Positions 1 to 9,044 are shown, counted from the stretch's first letter. The stretch is DNA of 64,000 nt from an uncultured Sphingomonadaceae bacterium (GCA_937996655.1 CALKUK010000015.1:124001-188000), one strand, 5' to 3'. Translations and numbers: made by a program. Notes: a model not told the origin generated them from the letters alone.

Positions 1-1091
1 TGTCCAAGGAATATCTCGCCCGCGATAAGGAATTTGAGCGGCTCTACATCCGCCCGCCGCAGTTTTGGGTGGACAAGGATGTGACACTGAAGCTCGGCAC
101 CGAAGTCACTGCAGTCGACGCGGGCACCCATCAGGTGACGCTCGGCGACGGGTCCGCCGTCAGCTATGGCAAGCTCATCTGGGCGGCCGGTGGCGATCCG
201 CGCAAGCTGACCTGTGCCGGCGCTGATCTGGGTGGCGTTCATGCGGTCCGCACCCGCGAAGATGTTGACCGGCTGATGGGGGAACTTGATGCCGGAGCGA
301 AGAAAGTCGTCGTCATCGGCGGCGGCTATATCGGGCTGGAGGCCGCCGCCGTGCTGACCAAGCTTGGCTGCGCCGTCACGCTCTTGGAAGCACTCCCGCG
401 CATTCTCGCGCGCGTCGCAGGGCCGGATATTTCGTCCTTCTACGAAGCGGACCACCGCGCCCACGGCGTGGACCTGCGCACCAACGTGTCGGTCGATAGC
501 CTTGTGGGCGATGCCGGCAAGGTGACCGGCGTTAAGCTGGCCGATGGCAGCGTACTTCCGGCAGACATCGTCATCGTCGGCATTGGCATCATCCCCTCCG
601 TCGCGCCCCTGCTCGCGGCGGGCGCGGAGGGCGGCAACGGCGTCAACGTCGATGACCATTGCCGCACGTCGCTGCCCGATGTTTATGCCATCGGCGACTG
701 CGCGGCCTTTGCCTGTGCATATGCCGAAGGCGCCGTGATGCGGGTAGAATCCGTGCAGAACGCGAATGACATGGGCACCAACGTGGCAAAGGCGATCTGC
801 GGCGATCCCCAGCCTTACCATGCCTTCCCCTGGTTCTGGTCGAACCAGTATGACCTCAAGCTCCAGACCGCAGGCCTGTCCGTCGGCTACGACCAGACCG
901 TGCTGCGCGGCGATCCCGCGACGCGGGCGTTTTCGGTGCTCTACCTAAAAGAAGGCCGCCTGATCGCGCTCGACTGCGTCAATGTCATCAAGGACTATGT
1001 GCAGGGCCGCAAGCTCGTCGAGGCGGGCGCGGTGATTGATCCGGCAAAGCTTGCCGATACGTCTGTGCCGCTGAAAGAGCTGATGGCTTAA
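1..1091 (+). CDS. NAD(P)/FAD-dependent ferredoxin reductase, 5' end outside window
   Basis: The open frame enters the window at base 3 with no start, so about 362 C-terminal residues are present. A classic NAD-binding Rossmann motif (VVVIGGGYIGLEAA) lies about 40% along, followed by the second FAD-binding signature (LPDVYAIGDCA) and a C-terminal reductase dimerisation domain. This is the layout of ferredoxin/rubredoxin/putidaredoxin reductases, which pass electrons from NAD(P)H to a small iron-sulfur protein serving an oxygenase. The partner is not visible. The stop overlaps the stop of the convergent carboxylase gene by four bases. The family call is firm; the specific redox partner is unknown. 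Confidence 0.85.
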   Translation, partial: SKEYLARDKEFERLYIRPPQFWVDKDVTLKLGTEVTAVDAGTHQVTLGDGSAVSYGKLIWAAGGDPRKLTCAGADLGGVHAVRTREDVDRLMGELDAGAKKVVVIGGGYIGLEAAAVLTKLGCAVTLLEALPRILARVAGPDISSFYEADHRAHGVDLRTNVSVDSLVGDAGKVTGVKLADGSVLPADIVIVGIGIIPSVAPLLAAGAEGGNGVNVDDHCRTSLPDVYAIGDCAAFACAYAEGAVMRVESVQNANDMGTNVAKAICGDPQPYHAFPWFWSNQYDLKLQTAGLSVGYDQTVLRGDPATRAFSVLYLKEGRLIALDCVNVIKDYVQGRKLVEAGAVIDPAKLADTSVPLKELMA

Positions 1092-2932
1092 GAAGCCGTC
1101 TCTTCAACCCGCGCGAGGAGCGCTTCGACCTGAACTTGCGCCCCGGCGACGGCATTCAATTCCGCCACCACGCCATCAAAGGGCGCCACTAGCGTGTGCT
1201 CCATCTTCATGGCCTCCAGCGTCAGGAGCTTCTGGCCCTTGGTGACAGCCTCCCCTGCCGTCACCATCACGGCAATGACCTTGCCGGGCATGGGCGAGAG
1301 GATGTCGCCATCGGCAATCGTTCCGCCATGGCTGCCATCGAAGCGATAGGGTGACAGCACCCAGACGGCGCCACCTTCCGCCACCAGCATGGAGGGTGCG
1401 GGCGATGCCTCGCCGGGGCCGTGTAGTGCGACCTCGACACGGTCACCATCGAGCAGGAACGGCGCGGTGCGCTTGTCCGTCGCATTGAGACGGAAGCCGG
1501 CAAAGGACGATTTCGGCACCATCGCCATCGCGGCGCGGGTCAGGGCATGGGCAGATGGCTTGGGCTCTACCGCCATCGCCGCACCATCGCGTTCAATCAG
1601 CCCGGTATCGACATTGCCGGCCGCAAAATCGGGGTGCGCCAGTGCGTTGATGAGGAAAGCCGCATTGGTCTTTACCGGCCAGATGGCAGATTCCTGAAGC
1701 ATCTCGGACAGCAATTCCCGTGCCTCTTCCCGCGTCTCGCCCGGTGCGATCAGCTTGGCGATCATCGGGTCGTAAAAAGGCGAAACTTCGGCCCCTTCCG
1801 TGACGCCGGTATCCACACGCCCGCCCAGCCCTTCGCCGGGTTGGAAGAGATCGAGCCGCCCGATGGACGGCAGGAAGCCTTTGGCAGGGTCCTCCGCATA
1901 AAGCCGGGCTTCCATCGCCCACCCATTGATGGAAAGCTCATCTTGGGAGAGCGGCAGCGGTTCGCCGGAGGCCACACGGAGTTGCCATTCGACCAAATCG
2001 ACGCCGGTAATCTCTTCCGTCACAGGATGTTCGACCTGCAGCCGCGTGTTCATTTCCATGAACCAGATGCGGTCGGCGCGCAGGCCTTCGGACGCATCGG
2101 CGATGAATTCGATGGTGCCGGCACCAACATAGTCCACGGCCTTCGCCGCACGGACGGCGGCAGCGCAGAGCTGTTCCCGCGTTGCCTCGTCCATACCCGG
2201 CGCGGGGGCTTCCTCGATCACCTTTTGGTGGCGGCGCTGGAGCGAGCAATCGCGCTCAAACAAATGGACGACATTGCCATTGCTGTCGCCGAACACCTGC
2301 ACCTCAATATGGCGTGGGCGCTGGATGTACTTTTCGATGAGGACGTGTGCGTTGGCAAAGGAAGCCGCTGCCTCGCGCTGACAGGAGGCAAGTGCGTCAG
2401 CGAAATCAGCCGCCGCCTCCACCTTGCGCATCCCCTTGCCGCCCCCGCCTGCGACGGCCTTGATGAGCACAGGGTAACCGATCTTGTCCGCTTCTGCCGC
2501 GAGGAAAGCCGGGTCCTGATTTTGCCCCATATAGCCCGGCGTCACGGGCACGCCTGCCTCGGCCATCAGCGCCTTTGCAGCATCTTTCAGGCCCATGGCG
2601 GTGATGCTGGCAGGCTTCGGCCCGACCCAGATCAGGCCCGCATCGATGACGGCCTGTGCGAATTCGGCATTTTCAGAGAGGAAGCCATAGCCCGGATGGA
2701 TCGCGTCTGCGCCGGCTGCTCTGGCGGCGGCGATAATCCGCTCCCCCACCAGATAGCTTTCACGCGCCGACGACGGCCCGATATGCACCGCCTGATCTGC
2801 CTCGCGTACATGCAGCGCATTGCGGTCCGCATCCGAAAAGACGGCAACGGTGCGGATGCCCATGTCCCGCGCGGTGCGGATAATCCGGCAGGCAATCTCG
2901 CCCCGGTTTGCGATGAGGAGGGAGGTGATCAT
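1088..2932 (-). CDS. mccA: 3-methylcrotonyl-CoA carboxylase, biotin-carboxylase/BCCP (alpha) subunit
   Basis: This 614-residue protein has a biotin-carboxylase N-terminal domain (LIANRGEIACRI), an ATP-grasp glycine loop (KAVAGGGGKGMRK), a biotin-carboxylase C-terminal domain, and a biotinyl domain with the EAMKMEH motif; the biotinylated lysine is about K576. It carboxylates biotin with ATP and bicarbonate and works with the carboxyltransferase beta subunit. The family alone does not separate methylcrotonyl-, propionyl- and geranyl-CoA carboxylases. Isovaleryl-CoA dehydrogenase and the beta subunit in the same operon support methylcrotonyl-CoA and leucine breakdown. The ATG overlaps the stop of the DUF559 gene (ATGA), with an AGGA-type ribosome site just upstream. 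Confidence 0.9.
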   Translation of the reverse strand: MITSLLIANRGEIACRIIRTARDMGIRTVAVFSDADRNALHVREADQAVHIGPSSARESYLVGERIIAAARAAGADAIHPGYGFLSENAEFAQAVIDAGLIWVGPKPASITAMGLKDAAKALMAEAGVPVTPGYMGQNQDPAFLAAEADKIGYPVLIKAVAGGGGKGMRKVEAAADFADALASCQREAAASFANAHVLIEKYIQRPRHIEVQVFGDSNGNVVHLFERDCSLQRRHQKVIEEAPAPGMDEATREQLCAAAVRAAKAVDYVGAGTIEFIADASEGLRADRIWFMEMNTRLQVEHPVTEEITGVDLVEWQLRVASGEPLPLSQDELSINGWAMEARLYAEDPAKGFLPSIGRLDLFQPGEGLGGRVDTGVTEGAEVSPFYDPMIAKLIAPGETREEARELLSEMLQESAIWPVKTNAAFLINALAHPDFAAGNVDTGLIERDGAAMAVEPKPSAHALTRAAMAMVPKSSFAGFRLNATDKRTAPFLLDGDRVEVALHGPGEASPAPSMLVAEGGAVWVLSPYRFDGSHGGTIADGDILSPMPGKVIAVMVTAGEAVTKGQKLLTLEAMKMEHTLVAPFDGVVAELNAVAGAQVQVEALLARVEETAS

Positions 2933-3426
2933 GAAACTGTCCTGAAGACCTCCCCGGACCGGGGAGGGGGACCGCCAGCCAAAGGCTGGTGGTGGAGGGG
3001 TGGCCGTGCGTCGCAGGCGGCGACGATAGCCGTGATAACGTCATCTAAATTCGCCAAGACATCTCGGGCCGGAATCCGCAAAACCTGGAAGCTAAGCGTT
3101 TCAAGATGCGCATCCCGCTGCCTGTCTCGCTCCGGCCGGTCGCCGCGATTATGCGCCTCGCCATCAATCTCAATGGCCAATCGCCGTTCGAGACAGACGA
3201 AATCCAGCACGATGTCACCGAGTGGATGTTGCCTGCGGAATTTGAGAAGGCCGGGGCGTTTACGGAGTTCCCGCCAGAGTAACACTTCTGGCATGTTTCC
3301 GGACCGACGCTCGCGCTTGGCAACTTTGAAGGCTGCGTCGCTCGCTGCGAGCACCCCTCCACCACCGGTCTTTGACCGGCGGTCCCCCTCCCCGTTTCGG
3401 GGAGGTATATGGCGCGCATCCCCCAT
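2929..3426 (-). CDS. DUF559-domain protein (restriction-endonuclease-like fold)
   Basis: The domain runs from about MPEVLLWRELRKRPG through LKFRRQHPLGDIVLDF and RRLAIEIDGEAH to VLRIPARDVL. This is the DUF559/Vsr-like nuclease-fold pattern, with acidic residues in DFVC and EIDGE where the active site is expected. No activity is established for this protein. The coding frame reads through REP-like palindromes at both ends, producing low-complexity Pro/Gly/Arg tails. The start is uncertain: ATG 3426 is used here, the frame opens at 3501, and an internal ATG precedes the core domain. The gene sits between the two carboxylase subunit genes and overlaps mccA by four bases. Its bounding repeats suggest it was inserted. 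Confidence 0.7.
   Translation of the reverse strand: MGDARHIPPRNGEGDRRSKTGGGGVLAASDAAFKVAKRERRSGNMPEVLLWRELRKRPGLLKFRRQHPLGDIVLDFVCLERRLAIEIDGEAHNRGDRPERDRQRDAHLETLSFQVLRIPARDVLANLDDVITAIVAACDARPPLHHQPLAGGPPPRSGEVFRTVS
2949..3001. repeat. REP-like palindromic repeat, copy 1
   Basis: The unit begins with a 19-bp palindrome centred on A2958 (CCTCCCCGG/CCGGGGAGG). It continues with a second inverted repeat, CCAGCC-AAA-GGCTGG at 2975-2989, and ends in GGTGGAGGGGT. It lies at the 3' end of the DUF559 gene, in the opposite orientation to copy 2. Confidence 0.8.
3353..3406. repeat. REP-like palindromic repeat, copy 2 (inverted)
   Basis: This is the reverse-oriented counterpart of copy 1: ACCCCTCCACCA, then CCGGTC-TTT-GACCGG at 3365-3379, then CCTCCCC-GTTTC-GGGGAGG at 3387-3405. 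The variable inner stem differs from copy 1 but pairs within itself, so structure rather than sequence is conserved. It bounds the 5' side of the DUF559 core. Confidence 0.8.
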
Positions 3427-3434
3427 CAGGAAGA

Positions 3435-3481
3435 ACCTCCCCGGCATGGGAATGGGGGCCATCCGCAGGATGGTGGAGGGG
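3435..3481. repeat. REP-like palindromic repeat, copy 3
   Basis: This copy has the same orientation as copy 1. Its inner stem is CCATCC-GCA-GGATGG at 3459-3473, followed by TGGAGGGGT ending one base before the mccB stop codon. The CCTCCCC palindrome in this copy is degraded. Confidence 0.7.
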
Positions 3482-5083
3482 TCACATCCTGAACACGCCA
3501 AAGCGAGCCCCCTCTTCCACTGGCGCGTTCAACGCCGCAGCCAGCGCCACCCCCAGCACATCGCGCGTCTGCGCGGGATCAATGATCCCGTCGTCCCAAA
3601 GCCGCGCGGTCGCGTAATAGGGATTGCCTTCATCCTCATACTTCTGCCGGATCGGGGCCTTGAAGGCTTCTGCCTCCTCGGTTGTCCATTTCTCCGCATC
3701 GCGGTGGACGGTGGCCAGCACGCTTGCCGCCTGTTCCCCGCCCATCACCGAGATGCGCGCATTGGGCCAGGTGAAGAGGAAGCGTGGCGAATAGGCCCGC
3801 CCGCACATGCCGTAATTGCCTGCGCCAAAGCTGCCGCCGATGATGACGGTGATCTTTGGCACGGTCGCGGTGGCAACGGCGGTCACCAGCTTGGCGCCGT
3901 GCTTGGCGATTCCCTCCGCCTCATACTTCCCGCCGACCATGAAGCCGGAGATGTTCTGAAGGAAAAGCAACGGGATGCGCCGCTGCTGTGCCAATTCAAT
4001 GAAGTGCGCGCCTTTCACCGCGCTTTCGCTGAACAGCACGCCGTTATTTGCGAGGATGGCAACCGGAATGCCCCAGATGTGCGCAAAGCCGCAGACGAGC
4101 GTTGCCCCATAATGCGCCTTGAACTCATGAAACTCCGACCCGTCGACGATCCGCGCGACCACCTCATGCACGTCATAGGGGGCGCGCACATCGTCGGGGA
4201 TGATGCCGTACAGATCTTCGGCGTCATATTTAGGTGGACGGGGTTCCCGTGTCTCAACTCTGAAACCATCCTGCGCGCCCAAGTGCGACACAATATCCCG
4301 CACAATGGTCAGCGCGTGTTCGTCATTCTCGGCGAGATGATCGACCACGCCAGATTTCTTGGCGTGCAGGTCTCCGCCGCCCAGATTTTCAGCGCTGATC
4401 TCTTCGCCGGTCGCGGCCTTTACCAGCGGCGGTCCTGCGAGGAAGATCGTCCCCTGATTGCGGACGATCACGGTCTCATCCGACATGGCCGGCACATAGG
4501 CACCGCCCGCCGTGCAACTGCCCATGACGCTGGCGATCTGCGGAATGCCGCGCGCGGACATATTGGCCTGATTGAAGAAGAACCGCCCGAAATGATCGCG
4601 GTCTGGAAACACCTCTGCCTGATTGGGCAAGTTCGCGCCGCCGCTATCGACGAGGTAGATGCATGGCAGGCGGTTCTCCTGCGCGATCTCCTGCGCACGG
4701 AGGTGCTTCTTCACCGTCATCGGGAAATAAGTGCCCCCTTTGACCGTCGCATCATTGGCGAAGATCATGCACTGGCGGCCCGACACGCGGCCAATGGCCG
4801 TGATGATGCCAGCACAGGGCACCTCATCACCATAAAGCCCGTTCGCCGCCAGCTGCCCGATTTCGAGCAGGGGAGAGCCGGGATCGAGCAGGTGCTCAAC
4901 ACGGTCGCGCGGCAACAGCTTACCGCGCGCGACATGCCGGTCGCGTGACTTCTCATCCCCGCCAAGGGCCGCCTTGGCCACTTTTGTGCGCAGCGCTTCA
5001 GCCAGCGCACGGTTGTGCGCCGCATTGGCGCGGAAGGTGTCGCTCTCGGTGGAAACGTTGGTCGGAAGGATGGGGGCTGTCAT
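3482..5083 (-). CDS. mccB: 3-methylcrotonyl-CoA carboxylase, carboxyltransferase (beta) subunit
   Basis: This 533-residue carboxyltransferase has an N-terminal half with RDRVEHLLDPGSPLLEIG and a glycine-rich crotonase-like region (GSCTAGGAYVPAMSDE). Its C-terminal half carries FLQNISGFMVG and GGSFGAGNYGMCGRAY, as in methylcrotonyl-/propionyl-CoA carboxylase beta chains. It transfers carboxylate from biotin to the acyl-CoA. The open frame extends 24 codons upstream, but the ATG at 5083 is preferred: it gives the usual N-terminus and overlaps the MFS stop as ATGA. The stop lies against REP copy 3, which separates this gene from mccA. Confidence 0.92.
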   Translation of the reverse strand: MTAPILPTNVSTESDTFRANAAHNRALAEALRTKVAKAALGGDEKSRDRHVARGKLLPRDRVEHLLDPGSPLLEIGQLAANGLYGDEVPCAGIITAIGRVSGRQCMIFANDATVKGGTYFPMTVKKHLRAQEIAQENRLPCIYLVDSGGANLPNQAEVFPDRDHFGRFFFNQANMSARGIPQIASVMGSCTAGGAYVPAMSDETVIVRNQGTIFLAGPPLVKAATGEEISAENLGGGDLHAKKSGVVDHLAENDEHALTIVRDIVSHLGAQDGFRVETREPRPPKYDAEDLYGIIPDDVRAPYDVHEVVARIVDGSEFHEFKAHYGATLVCGFAHIWGIPVAILANNGVLFSESAVKGAHFIELAQQRRIPLLFLQNISGFMVGGKYEAEGIAKHGAKLVTAVATATVPKITVIIGGSFGAGNYGMCGRAYSPRFLFTWPNARISVMGGEQAASVLATVHRDAEKWTTEEAEAFKAPIRQKYEDEGNPYYATARLWDDGIIDPAQTRDVLGVALAAALNAPVEEGARFGVFRM

Positions 5084-6351
5084 GATTGCTCCGGCATAAT
5101 CGATTTGTGCCGCGATGCCAGCCACAGCAGACCAATGGATACAAAGGCGATGCAATCCGCGCCGAACATCGGCCAGGTCCAGCTATTGGCCAAGCCTGCC
5201 TGTTCCATCACGTCACTCACCGCACCAATGACATAGGACAGACCGCCGATCACGAAGAGATTGAGCACCAACATATTGAAGCCTGCCGACGTCGCCTTCA
5301 ACCCATCCGGCAACTCCCGCTCAATCACCGAAAAAATGGGTCCATATGCCGAGGTGAGAAAAAGGATCGAGGCGACCATCCCCATGAGGAAGACCGGCGA
5401 CGATGCGGGCATAAACCGAAAGGCAATGATGAATGGGGCGAGAATCAGCTGCACCCAGAATAGGGATCGCGCCCGATCCAGACCGAAGCGACGGTGGATC
5501 CAATCGGTCAGATAACCGGTCCCAAGCGCACCGGCCATGCCGAACACGATGAACAGCGCGCCGTAAAGGCTCGCTGCCTGTGCCTTGGCCATGCCCTTGT
5601 CATCATGGAGCCACAGCTGAACAAACGGCGTCGTCGCGCTGTGGGCGTGAAACAGAATGATGGCCGCCGCAGCATAACGGAGCCGCGCATTTTGGCGCAG
5701 ATGCCCCCATAGGGATTTGAACTGTTCGAGCGATGACGGCGCGCGCGCAGTCGACTTGGCCTCATGATCGGTGTCCCGGATCCGCGACACCATCAATGCC
5801 ATGAAAAAGCCCAGTGCAGCCATAATCAGGAAGCAATTGCGCCAGCCAAGATAGGGGCCAAGCGTTCCGGCGACCAGAAAGCTTGCGCCAATACCCAGCG
5901 GACCGCCGGCAAAAAAGAGGCCGATGGCGGTGGCCTTTTGCGCGTCCGAGGTTTGGGTGAGAATGATCGTCGTGGCCGTGGGGACCAGCGTTGCTTCCCC
6001 CGCCGCGACAAACGGGCGCGCACTTAGCAGCGACCAAAAGCCCTGCGCCATCCCGGCCAACCCGGTGAACACGCTCCACATTCCGACACCTGCCGTCAGC
6101 ACGCGCACGCGGCCGACCCTATCTGCAACCATGCCCGCGGCGAGCGCAATCAGGGCATAGACCCCGCTAAAGGCAACGCCCGCGATCAGGGCGAAGTCTC
6201 CACGTGTCAGATGCAGATCCCGCATGATATCGGGCGCGAAGCCGGACACCATATGCCGGTCCACCTGACTGAGCATGTGCAGGAAGAAAAACAGGGCGGC
6301 GAGGCCGAACCCCGTCCGGCGCGGCGCGCTGGGCTCTTGAGGGGGCGTCAC
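5080..6351 (-). CDS. MFS transporter
   Basis: This 423-residue protein has about 12 hydrophobic segments and the MFS loop motif between helices 2 and 3 (GMVADRVGRVRVL). The layout resembles spinster-type/organic-anion MFS carriers. The GTG start at 6351 overlaps the TGA of the GFA gene, and the stop overlaps the mccB ATG, so the gene is translationally coupled on both sides. Its place inside a leucine-degradation operon suggests uptake of a branched-chain acid or related carboxylate. That substrate is inference only. Confidence 0.8.
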   Translation of the reverse strand: MTPPQEPSAPRRTGFGLAALFFFLHMLSQVDRHMVSGFAPDIMRDLHLTRGDFALIAGVAFSGVYALIALAAGMVADRVGRVRVLTAGVGMWSVFTGLAGMAQGFWSLLSARPFVAAGEATLVPTATTIILTQTSDAQKATAIGLFFAGGPLGIGASFLVAGTLGPYLGWRNCFLIMAALGFFMALMVSRIRDTDHEAKSTARAPSSLEQFKSLWGHLRQNARLRYAAAAIILFHAHSATTPFVQLWLHDDKGMAKAQAASLYGALFIVFGMAGALGTGYLTDWIHRRFGLDRARSLFWVQLILAPFIIAFRFMPASSPVFLMGMVASILFLTSAYGPIFSVIERELPDGLKATSAGFNMLVLNLFVIGGLSYVIGAVSDVMEQAGLANSWTWPMFGADCIAFVSIGLLWLASRHKSIMPEQS

Positions 6352-6758
6352 AGGTCTGGCTGTCGCTCTATCGCCGGAACAGCGTCGAGATGATCAACCC
6401 AGTCATAGGCAGAGCGGTGCCAGATCTGGAATGCAGGCTTTAAGTCTCGCGCCTGTCGCGCGGTGCCGATCCGCAGCGAGAGCGTGACCGACGCTTCTGC
6501 CTGTGTGCCGTAAAGCGAAGTGCCACAGTCACCGCAAAAGGCCAAAGCGCGAGGATTGCCGCTTTCGGACAATTTACGATAAAATTTTGGGGCACCCGAC
6601 AACAGGGTGAAATCGTCCTTCGCGATCAACGTCCCCCAGCGGAAGGCCCCACCGCCATTGATCTGGCAATCGGTGCAATGGCAGACGATGATTTTTTCAG
6701 GATCTATCACCGCTTCATAGGTGATGGCCCCGCAAAGGCAGCCGCCATCAACCTTCAT
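6348..6758 (-). CDS. GFA-family (glutathione-dependent formaldehyde-activating-like) zinc protein
   Basis: This 136-residue protein has the GFA/CENP-V fold signature: C7-x-C9, C26-x-C28-x2-C31 and C75-x2-C78, seven cysteines that bind two zinc ions in the family. Members bind glutathione adducts or small thiol-reactive substrates, and many have no known reaction. The ATG overlaps the stop of the upstream dioxygenase gene by four bases and the stop overlaps the MFS start. The gene is therefore firmly in the operon, but its role in leucine catabolism is not evident. Confidence 0.8.
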   Translation of the reverse strand: MKVDGGCLCGAITYEAVIDPEKIIVCHCTDCQINGGGAFRWGTLIAKDDFTLLSGAPKFYRKLSESGNPRALAFCGDCGTSLYGTQAEASVTLSLRIGTARQARDLKPAFQIWHRSAYDWVDHLDAVPAIERQPDL

Positions 6759-7681
6759 GCCTCGCCGATCTGGGCAAGAACAGCATCCCGATTGAGCGTT
6801 GGCGTCACGCTTTCAGACCATGACGCGACGCGGTGAAGGCGACGCAACTGATCCCCCATGTCCGCCGTCACGCCATAATGCGCGGTGCCGAAATTGTCCC
6901 AAATCGCGATGTCACCCGCTTCCCATTGATGGCGCACCTGAAGCTCCGGGATTTTTGGCATTTCATTCGCGATCTTGAGGATGAACTCGCTGATCTCGGC
7001 CGTATAGCCATGGACGCGCTTTACATAGCCGTTCCCAACGAACAGGCAGGGCCTGCCGGTGGCGTGATGGCTCACCACAGCCGGGTGCGTGTTCGCCTCA
7101 TGCAGCGATGCAATCTTCTCGACGCTCATCGATGCATCGCCGAAATCGTGGCGCAGCATCAGGTAGAGCGTGTCGTGATCAATCTCCAGATTGAGGAACA
7201 GAAGCTTCAGCGCATGCGGCAGCCGGTCAAACGCAGCGGTCATGCTCGCCCACATGGTGTCCGCCCCAAAAGGCACTTGCTCTGCCTGCAGGATGGACAT
7301 GATGTTCGGATGCTTGCGGGCGGTCACATCGTGATGCCAGATGTCCGTTGTGTTCTTGGCTTTGTCGGATTGCAGCTTCTGGATCACGACGACTTCGGGA
7401 TGCCCCTCTGCCTCCATCGTGGCGGCAAAGCTGTGCTTTTCCAACTGATCGCCAAAGACGCACGCGACTTGCTTCATGGCATCAAACGAAAGATTCTGCT
7501 TACGCCCGAAGAGAACACCATAGGTCCAAAGCGCATCGCGGAGATCTTCAGCGATGTCGTCGTTGATTTCGCTCAGATGCAGCCCTTCAATCCAGCCGCC
7601 GATGACGGGTGTGCGCGGCACCACGCGGAAGTGGCGATAATCGCGCGTTTGCAGCGTCATATTTGCAATGGGGTTCAGCAT
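6755..7681 (-). CDS. TauD/TfdA-family Fe(II)/2-oxoglutarate dioxygenase
   Basis: This 308-residue protein has a TauD fold. The first iron ligands are in IWHHDVT (HxD) and the distal histidine is probably in NFGTAHYGV, followed by arginines expected to bind 2-oxoglutarate (LRRLHRV). These enzymes hydroxylate or cleave sulfonates, phenoxyacids and other small acids. The gene overlaps the isovaleryl-CoA dehydrogenase stop by seven bases and the GFA gene by four. The substrate is unknown; linkage suggests a branched-chain or thiol-containing acid. Confidence 0.8.
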   Translation of the reverse strand: MLNPIANMTLQTRDYRHFRVVPRTPVIGGWIEGLHLSEINDDIAEDLRDALWTYGVLFGRKQNLSFDAMKQVACVFGDQLEKHSFAATMEAEGHPEVVVIQKLQSDKAKNTTDIWHHDVTARKHPNIMSILQAEQVPFGADTMWASMTAAFDRLPHALKLLFLNLEIDHDTLYLMLRHDFGDASMSVEKIASLHEANTHPAVVSHHATGRPCLFVGNGYVKRVHGYTAEISEFILKIANEMPKIPELQVRHQWEAGDIAIWDNFGTAHYGVTADMGDQLRRLHRVASWSESVTPTLNRDAVLAQIGEA

Positions 7682-8838
7682 CCGATCAACTCCCGTCCTA
7701 TCAGCATCCGTCTGATTTCATTGGTGCCAGCACCAATATCCAGCAATTTGGCGTCGCGCAGGAAACGCTCGACTGGCCAGTCCTTTGTGTAACCTGCGCC
7801 GCCCAGCGCTTGCACCGCTTCTCCCGCCGCACGGAAGGCGTTTTCACTCGCCAGCAGGATCGCGCCGGCCGCATCAAAGCGCGTCGTCTGCCCGGCGTCG
7901 CAGGCCTTGGCGACGGCGTAGACATAGGCCCGCGCCGATTGCATCGCGACATACATGTCCGCGACCTTAGCCTGCATCAGTTGGAAGCTGCCAATGGGTT
8001 TGCCGAACTGCTTACGCTCCCGAACATAGGGGATGACGACATCCAGACAGGCCTGAATGATACCAATCTGCATCCCGGCGAGCACAACGCGCTCATAATC
8101 GAGCCCGCTCATCAGAACGCCGACGCCGCCATGGACGGGCCCCATGACGTTTTCGTCCGGCACGAAGCAGTCTTCGAAGACCAGTTCGCACGTGGGAGAG
8201 CCGCGCAGGCCCATCTTGTCGATCTTCTGGCCAATCGAGAATCCCGGCATGCCCTTCTCGATAAGGAAGGCAGTGATGCCCCGGCTGCCGCTGTCCGGAT
8301 CGGACTTGGCATAGACGACGAGCGTATCGGCGTAGGTGCCGTTGGTGATCCAGAATTTGGTGCCGTTGAGGCGCCAGCCGCCATCAACCTTGTCTGCCCG
8401 CAGCTTCATGGAGACAACGTCGGAGCCTGCCCCTGCCTCTGACATGGCCAGCGACCCGACATGCGCGCCCGAAATCAGCTTGGGCAGATACTTCGCCTTC
8501 TGGTCCGGATTGCCCCAGCGGCGGATCTGATTGACACACAAATTGGAATGCGCGCCATAGCTCAAGCCGACAGCACCTGAGGCGCGGCTCACCTCTTCCA
8601 CTGCGATCACATGGTCCAGATAACCAAGGCCAAGGCCGCCCCAGTCTTCCTCAACCGTGATGCCATGCAGGCCAAGTGCGCCCATCGGCTCCCACAGTTC
8701 ACGCGGAAAACGGTCATTGCGGTCAATCTCCGCAGCAAGCGGAAGGATCTGCTCATCAGCGAAACGGCCCGCTGCCTCTCGGATCATCGCCGCACTCTCG
8801 GTCAATCCAAAATCAAAATCGGGCGTTGATCGCATCAT
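7675..8838 (-). CDS. ivd: Isovaleryl-CoA dehydrogenase
   Basis: This 387-residue acyl-CoA dehydrogenase has the flavin-binding signatures AMSEAGAGSDVVSM and WITNG, the RKQFGKPI segment and a C-terminal QALGGAGYTKDWPVERFLRDAK block. Within the family, SRASGAVGLSYGAHSNLCVNQI and DYERVVLAGMQIGI are characteristic of isovaleryl-CoA dehydrogenases; the catalytic Glu typical of that subgroup lies in the LDYERVVL region. It oxidises isovaleryl-CoA to 3-methylcrotonyl-CoA, the substrate of the carboxylase downstream. A good ribosome site (GAGAGGA) precedes tandem ATGs. It is the first gene of the leftward operon. Confidence 0.92.
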   Translation of the reverse strand: MMRSTPDFDFGLTESAAMIREAAGRFADEQILPLAAEIDRNDRFPRELWEPMGALGLHGITVEEDWGGLGLGYLDHVIAVEEVSRASGAVGLSYGAHSNLCVNQIRRWGNPDQKAKYLPKLISGAHVGSLAMSEAGAGSDVVSMKLRADKVDGGWRLNGTKFWITNGTYADTLVVYAKSDPDSGSRGITAFLIEKGMPGFSIGQKIDKMGLRGSPTCELVFEDCFVPDENVMGPVHGGVGVLMSGLDYERVVLAGMQIGIIQACLDVVIPYVRERKQFGKPIGSFQLMQAKVADMYVAMQSARAYVYAVAKACDAGQTTRFDAAGAILLASENAFRAAGEAVQALGGAGYTKDWPVERFLRDAKLLDIGAGTNEIRRMLIGRELIGC

Positions 8839-9044
8839 CTATCCTCTCGAAAGGCCAACGGATTTCGCTGTACCTTCCTGCAACAGATAGAACAGCCGGA
8901 CCCCACAAGCCAAGGCTTCACGCGGGAAAAACGCCATTCGCAGCAACAGGGCGCAAATTAGGGTTAATTAAAGAAAAGGCAGTTATTCCAGACCTCTTCC
9001 AATCGGGACCCTGATGATCCCGGACGTGCGTGAGACTGGTCAGA

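Noticed and set aside
1547..4948. A 1133-codon open frame on the plus strand
   Set aside because: It is antisense to mccA, DUF559 and mccB and has the Cys/His/Arg-rich composition of a shadow frame; the minus-strand products are clear families.
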